A DNA stretch of 17,719 nt, from the NCBI GenBank assembly GCA_043749225.1, contig JAYVEP010000009.1, positions 1 to 17,719 of the forward strand, written 5' to 3'. Each line of letters begins with the position of its first letter. The first letter of the stretch is position 1. A program made the position numbers and the translations under genes. The notes below the pieces were generated by a model. That model saw nothing but the letters and a program-made list of their open reading frames with translations, had not been told where the DNA came from and searched no databases. Of this stretch, positions 13,311-17,719 are shown piece by piece. Source of the stretch: JANXUC01 sp043749225 (GTDB lineage: Bacteria > Acidobacteriota > Terriglobia > Terriglobales > Acidobacteriaceae).

Positions 13311-16300
13311 ATGTTGCGTCTAGGAAGCTGGCTGAGGCTGGCGATGTTGGTAACAGTGATGGTGGGAGTGGGCCAGGCGTTGCCGCCCGTGATGACAACG
13401 GTGAGCGACACGGTGTACCGAGCGGACGGCAGCGCGGCATCGGGGACGATGCTGATTTCATGGCCAGCGTTCACGACTGCGGATGCCAAGCCAGTTGCGG
13501 CTGGAACGTTGAGCGTGGCCATTGGCGCGAACGGAGCGGTGTCGGTAGCTTTGGCACCGAATGTCGGGGCAAACCCCGACGGCACGTTCTACAAAGTTGT
13601 TCTGAAACTGGATGACGGGACGACGGAGACGGAGAGTTGGGTGATTCCGGCGTCGGCGACGGCGGTGACGATTGGATCGGTGCGATCGACAGTGGTGCCG
13701 GCGAGCGTTGCGCTGCAGGTGGCGTCACGTCAGTACGTGGACAATGCGATCTTGTCCAGGGCGTCCGACGCAGGGGTGGTGCATATCGCGGGGGCGGAAA
13801 CAATTGCAGGCACGAAGCAGTTCGTTGCGCCTCCAAGTGTTCCAACGCCGCTACAGGCAGCTGACGTGGCAAACAAAGCGTATGTGGACTTATCGGTGGC
13901 AGCAGTGGGAGCGGGGTCGTTTGTTTCCAAGGCGGGGGACACGATGAACGGTCCGCTGATACTGCCGAACGATCCTACAGCGCCTGCGCAGGCCGCTCGA
14001 AAGCAGTATGTGGATTTGCAAGTGGCGGGGAAGGCGGACCAGATTGGTGGAGTTGTTCCGATTGCGGAACTTGGAAACGGAGCAGCCGATGGGACGAAGT
14101 GCTTGAAAGGCGACCAGACTTGGGGCGCCTGCGGCACGAGTAGCAATGCCATTCAGATTCAGGGTAAGGCAGTGGATGGAGTATCGCCGACGCGGGCTGG
14201 AGATAAATATGTCTGGAACCCGCTGGCCAACGCAGGGTTAGGCGCGTGGATCGTGCAGAGAAGCGCGGTGCTGGACCTGCGGGATTTTGGGGTGGTATGC
14301 GACGGAGTGACGGATGCTTCGCCGGCGATCCAGGCAGTGTTGAATTCGTTGAATTATTTTGGCAGCTACCATGTGAAGTTTCCGGCAAACCAGTTTGCAG
14401 GTGGTGCGAATCCTTTGTCCGGCGCTTGCGTAATTGGAACGCAGCTGACCGTAAAGGGATGGAACATTACGCTGGAAGGCCACGGGACGAAGCTGCTGTG
14501 CACGACGACGTGCATCTTCATCAACGATCCAGGCACGCTGGGGCCGCCGGAAAACATAGTGGTGGAGGGCTTTGAAGTGTATCCGGGGTCCGCAACGGGT
14601 ACATCAGCGGCAATCTTAGATAACGGGCAGAACACGCGCATTGTGAATCTGCAGGCAGGGGCCGGAGTGGGAGGAGTTAATCGCTTCGGCTACTACATCG
14701 AAAATCTGAATGATCAGAGCCAGGTGGTCGATGGGTTGAACATGCGAGGGTCGGCGGCGATTCGGTGCGATGCGACATTTTGCGGGGCTGCGTTGTACGC
14801 ACCAGGTGGATTTGCAGCCAACCCTGGGATCACAACGATTTCCAATTCGGATTTGGGGATGCAGTGCAAGGGTAACGGAATCGATTGGCACTCTGGGAAC
14901 TTTCTGTTCCTGGGGGCTGGGAACATTATTCAAGGGTATAGCCAGTTCGCGATACGGTTTGACCGCAACGATGGGTTCGTGAACAAGTTGGATTTGCGGA
15001 ACGTTTATCGCGAGGCGGGCGGTTGCACAAATCCTTTGGGGAACGTGGGCCAGGCAGACATCATCATCGAAGGCTCGATAACGGTAGAGGATGGTGGGGC
15101 GGCGACTGGCGGTAGCGTGCCGAGTTTTTCGTCGACTGGAGTGAATCATCATATGTTCTTCGCGGTGGCGACGAATGCCGCGGGAGGCAAGTCCGTACCA
15201 CTGCCTTTTGGTTTTGCCGATTCCAATAACACAACTACATTCCATGTGCAGTTTCCGAGGATCCCAAGCGCGGTAAGCTACGACGTTTTGGTGTCCCGAC
15301 AGAGTTCGAGCACGGACAGCTCTATGTCATGGGGAACGAATGGGAGCTGGCTGGCGGCGGCGGTCGCTGATAGCTCGTGCGCGCCCAATGCAGTATGCGA
15401 TGTAGTTTACAACCCAGCGGCGGCCCTTGGTGTTTATGCTTTTGTACCGGCGTTGTATGCAGTGCAGTTTTTCCCGTCGTTGCCGTATTGGCCAGCACCG
15501 ATTGTGCTTTCCACGACGCAGGCAGGCAACCTTCCCGGAAACATTGGGACGTATAACAGCAGCAGCATGGTGGGACCGGTGGTGAGCACCGGGTTGCCAC
15601 TAGATTTCCCCGCGAGAAGCGCTGGGAAAAAAGAGAACGGTGCGGATGTAGCGCAGCTTCTAGGTCAGAGTTACAACACGTTAGGCTATACGGGTGGGAT
15701 TTTCCAGCGCGGATATATTTTGCTGGGGACTAACGAGGCGGTGAACAACGGAATTGAGAACGGCCGCAAAGGGCGGTTGAATTTTGGCGGATACTCATGG
15801 AATACGGCAACGGTGACGGACCTGATCACGTGCCGCGATTCCAATTTTCTGAAGACGATGGCGCACGGCGGGTATCGCCCGTCGGCAGATGCGGCGGACT
15901 GCGCGCTAGGGATACTGGGACCGGATACTGCGTACCTAAGGGCAAAGTCGAAGTGGAAGTTTTACTTCAATGCGCTGCCGTTGACGGCGGCGGATGCGAA
16001 CAGCATCGATCTGAGCGCAACTGGAATCAACCTGCCGACGGGAGCGAGCTATTCGATTGCGGGAACGAACGTAGTGCCAGTGAGCGCGAAAGGCGACCTA
16101 TTGGGATTTGGAACAATGCCGTCGCGAGTTGCGGTAGGGGGCGACGGGCAATGTCTGGTAGCGGACTCGACGCAGGTGACAGGGTTGAAGTGGGCGGCGT
16201 GCGGGACGGGCGGCGGGGGTTCACCTCCCGGTGGCGTGGTCACCGATGTGCAATTCAATGACAACGGAGTTTTTGGCGGCGTGGTTGGATTTACGTTCAA

Positions 16301-16775
16301 CAAGCTCACCGGCGATTTAACGGTGCCGGGAATCATTAACGCGAGCGCGATCCAGACGACTGGCGCTGGGGCATGGAGCGTAGAGGGTGCGTTTGCACCT
16401 CTTACGGCTCCGGCAGCGGGGCACAGCAAGGTGGGGTTCGGAGCGACCGGGCAACTCTCGATAGCTCAGAACGGGGCGACGAGCTTTGCGGATGTTTCAT
16501 TGGTGGGTCACACTCATGCCGCGAGCGAGGTTGTGAGTGGGACGTTGGCGGCGGCGCGTTTGCCGCTGATGGGAGCATCTGGCGGGTCTCATGCTGCGGG
16601 CGCAGTTCCAGATCCGGGTGCTACTGCGGGGGTAACGCGGTTTTTGCGAGAAGATGGGTCTTGGAACACGCCGGCAGGCGGCGGTGGGGTACACCTGGCG
16701 GCTCGACAACGCAGGTTCAGTTTAACGATGGTGGAGTGTTTGGGGCAGTGCCGAGCTTTAGTTTCGTCAAGGTGA
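13311..16775 (+). CDS. Giant secreted tail-fibre-like / beta-helix protein, first reading-frame segment
   Basis: Large exported protein; 1154 aa before the frame ends, true product longer. Domains: signal peptide 1-23 (LRLAMLVTVMVGVGQA), a beta-rich N-terminal domain about 27-145 (TVSDTVYRADGSAASGTMLI...SWVIP), tail-fibre-like repeats about 150-260 (KAYVDLSVA, FVSKAGDTMNGPLILPNDP, ARKQYVDLQVAGKAD), a pectate-lyase-3-like right-handed beta-helix from about 321 (DLRDFGVVCDGVTDASPAIQ) to about 800, then C-terminal modules with a His-Thr-His motif (LVGHTHAASEVVSGTLAAAR). This resembles large secreted proteins of Acidobacteriota; a surface adhesin or glycan-binding role is inference. Start: AGGAGG 13301-13306 before ATG 13311; ATG 13248 with GGGAG is an alternative adding 21 residues. 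Coding past about 16690 is out of frame: see the continuation segments. Confidence 0.8.
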   Translation: MLRLGSWLRLAMLVTVMVGVGQALPPVMTTVSDTVYRADGSAASGTMLISWPAFTTADAKPVAAGTLSVAIGANGAVSVALAPNVGANPDGTFYKVVLKLDDGTTETESWVIPASATAVTIGSVRSTVVPASVALQVASRQYVDNAILSRASDAGVVHIAGAETIAGTKQFVAPPSVPTPLQAADVANKAYVDLSVAAVGAGSFVSKAGDTMNGPLILPNDPTAPAQAARKQYVDLQVAGKADQIGGVVPIAELGNGAADGTKCLKGDQTWGACGTSSNAIQIQGKAVDGVSPTRAGDKYVWNPLANAGLGAWIVQRSAVLDLRDFGVVCDGVTDASPAIQAVLNSLNYFGSYHVKFPANQFAGGANPLSGACVIGTQLTVKGWNITLEGHGTKLLCTTTCIFINDPGTLGPPENIVVEGFEVYPGSATGTSAAILDNGQNTRIVNLQAGAGVGGVNRFGYYIENLNDQSQVVDGLNMRGSAAIRCDATFCGAALYAPGGFAANPGITTISNSDLGMQCKGNGIDWHSGNFLFLGAGNIIQGYSQFAIRFDRNDGFVNKLDLRNVYREAGGCTNPLGNVGQADIIIEGSITVEDGGAATGGSVPSFSSTGVNHHMFFAVATNAAGGKSVPLPFGFADSNNTTTFHVQFPRIPSAVSYDVLVSRQSSSTDSSMSWGTNGSWLAAAVADSSCAPNAVCDVVYNPAAALGVYAFVPALYAVQFFPSLPYWPAPIVLSTTQAGNLPGNIGTYNSSSMVGPVVSTGLPLDFPARSAGKKENGADVAQLLGQSYNTLGYTGGIFQRGYILLGTNEAVNNGIENGRKGRLNFGGYSWNTATVTDLITCRDSNFLKTMAHGGYRPSADAADCALGILGPDTAYLRAKSKWKFYFNALPLTAADANSIDLSATGINLPTGASYSIAGTNVVPVSAKGDLLGFGTMPSRVAVGGDGQCLVADSTQVTGLKWAACGTGGGGSPPGGVVTDVQFNDNGVFGGVVGFTFNKLTGDLTVPGIINASAIQTTGAGAWSVEGAFAPLTAPAAGHSKVGFGATGQLSIAQNGATSFADVSLVGHTHAASEVVSGTLAAARLPLMGASGGSHAAGAVPDPGATAGVTRFLREDGSWNTPAGGGGVHLAARQRRFSLTMVECLGQCRALVSSR

Positions 16776-17150
16776 CAGGGAACGTGACGGTGGGTGGGTC
16801 GGTGACCGCGACATCGTTTGCGACATCGGGGGCAGGGCCGTGGTCGGTGGAAGGATCGTTTGGTACGGGAACGGCGCCGGCAGCGGGGCATAGCAAGTTG
16901 GGGTTTGGTAGTACAGGGCAATTGCAGATTGCACAGAACGGCGCGTCGACGTTCACGGCTGTTTCACTGGTGGGTCAGACGCATCCGGAATCCGAGATAA
17001 CGGGGTTGGTGGCAGACCTAGCGGCCAAGGCGGCGACCGTCCATACACACGTAGCGAGCGACATTATAAGTGGAACGTTGGCAGCGGCACAGCTTCCAAC
17101 TCCTACGTCGACAACGCTAGGCGGAGTGAAATCAAAAGCGGCGTAGTCAA
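16225..17150 (+). repeat. Tandem C-terminal modules of the giant protein
   Basis: Two diverged copies of one module, about 16240-16690 and 16705-17150. Shared order at protein level: VQFND.GVFG, GAG.WSVEG.F, APAAGHSK.GFG.TGQL, IAQNGA, VSLVG.TH, SGTLAAA.LP. A third, partial module (SGTMAVARLPLMGASGAAHA, GDLLGYG, ADSTQ) continues past 17260. This resembles repeat expansion in phage tail fibres. Confidence 0.75.
16691..17146 (+). pseudogene. Giant secreted protein, second frame segment
   Basis: Continuation of the gene beginning at 13311, one frame over. The frames join at TGGGGT (16685-16690): one extra G gives WNTPAGGGGGTPGGSTTQ without a break. The segment reads TPGGSTTQVQFNDGG, PWSVEGSF, APAAGHSKLGFG, IAQNGAS, an HTHVASDIISGTLAAAQLP repeat and LGGVKSKAA, then meets TAG at 17144. 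It has no start codon or ribosome site of its own. Confidence 0.75.
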
Positions 17151-17535
17151 TCAGTTTCTGATTGGAATAGGAACGGACGGATCGGTAACGCAGGCGCAGC
17201 CTGTGGCCGCGAACATCAGCGGACTGGCGGCGTCGGCAACGACAGATACAACGAGCGCAAGCAATATCGTTTCTGGAACGATGGCGGTGGCGCGGCTGCC
17301 GTTGATGGGCGCTTCGGGTGCTGCGCATGCAGCGGGACTTGTCCCAGATGGTGGAGTGACGAGCGGGACAGCGAAAGTGCTGCACGAGGATGGGACGTGG
17401 GGCAATGTTACGGAGGCGCAGGTGACGAGTTTGGTGGCGGACCTGCCGAGAACGATTGAGACGACGAAAGGTGACTTGCTGGGATATGGCGCGGCTCCGG
17501 CGAGACTGGCGTTGGAGCGGATGGCCAGGTGTTGA
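17146..17535 (+). pseudogene. Giant secreted protein, third frame segment
   Basis: Next continuation, again one frame over. The join is at gcggcgtag (17138-17146): one extra G gives KAAVVNQFLIGIGTDGSV. It carries SGTMAVARLPLMGASGAAHA, LHEDGTWGNV, LVADLPRTIETTKGDLLGYG and stops at TGA 17533-17535 after ARLALERMARC, where the frame is wrong again from about 17515. Confidence 0.75.
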
Positions 17536-17719
17536 TGGCGGATTCGACGCAGACGGTGGGTGTGAAGTGGGGGCAGGGACCGGGGGCGATCATTAATACG
17601 ATCGCAGTTGGGTATGTATTCCTGCCGGGGATTACACTGCCGCAAGCTTCTTCGGTATCGACAGTCGTGGCGGGCACGGCGAATCAAGTGCGGGTCATGC
17701 AGGTGGAGGTACCCGTCAC
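17517..17719 (+). pseudogene. Giant secreted protein, fourth frame segment (runs off window)
   Basis: One extra G in ttggagcgg (17512-17520) turns LERMARC into LGADGQVLMADSTQ and the frame then stays open to the window end, with VGVKWGQGPGAIINTIAVGY and VFLPGITLPQASSVST. The 3' end of the gene lies outside the window. Confidence 0.7.

Noticed and set aside
1..17719. CRISPR array, tRNA, rRNA or riboswitch
   Set aside because: No regularly spaced direct repeats, cloverleaf candidates or rRNA-like stretches were recognised by eye. The palindromes found are irregularly placed.

Overview
The window looks like a chromosomal segment of a soil-type Acidobacteriota (Terriglobia-like) genome. This is inferred from gene families and intergenic repeats, not from a marker gene: an Oar-like TonB-dependent receptor ending in an aromatic residue, a Lys/Ala-rich histone-H1-like protein, a very large secreted phage-tail-fibre/beta-helix hybrid protein, and several families of imperfect palindromic repeats between genes. 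No rRNA, tRNA or CRISPR array was recognised.

Layout. 1-1857: C-terminal part of a TonB-dependent receptor. 1858-2166: nested REP-like inverted repeats. 2167-2820 (+) flavin split-barrel (PPOX-like) protein, convergent with 2904-3704 (-) agmatinase/arginase-family ureohydrolase; a long inverted repeat lies between them. 4021-5913 (+) MltD-like lytic transglycosylase with three LysM domains, then a strong extended -10 promoter, the histone-like gene 6086-6556 and a textbook terminator. 6748-6966 (-) small conserved-looking protein; 7260-7637 (+) DUF202/YidH-type membrane protein; 7638-7982 repeat-rich gap with a doubtful 51-codon ORF; 7983-8696 (-) HTH/S24-like regulator that looks leaderless.

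8785-11919 is the accessory core. An IS1595-family transposase (10792-11712, -) lies between copies of an 18-bp terminal sequence, GATTATGCACTTGACACA. The copy at 8785 and the inverted copy at 11902 are identical; a third copy at 10008, with two differences, is in the same orientation as the first. Inside lie a frameshifted secreted trypsin-like protease, a MazF/PemK toxin fragment cut off exactly at the inner terminal repeat, a 219-aa membrane protein convergent with and overlapping the transposase gene by 3 nt, and a 47-aa basic ORF lying antisense to the transposase leader. Both element ends carry inward-facing -35/-10 promoter candidates. I read it as an IS1595-type transposon with passenger genes, possibly a nested or composite one.

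12066-17719 is a probable rightward operon: a small frameshifted gene, a dual-specificity-phosphatase-like gene, and a very large secreted protein that runs off the window. The big gene combines a signal peptide, tail-fibre-like repeats, a pectate-lyase-like beta-helix and C-terminal tandem modules with His-Thr-His motifs. Its reading frame breaks three times, each time in a way that one missing G would repair. This points to sequencing indels or to slippage-driven phase variation.
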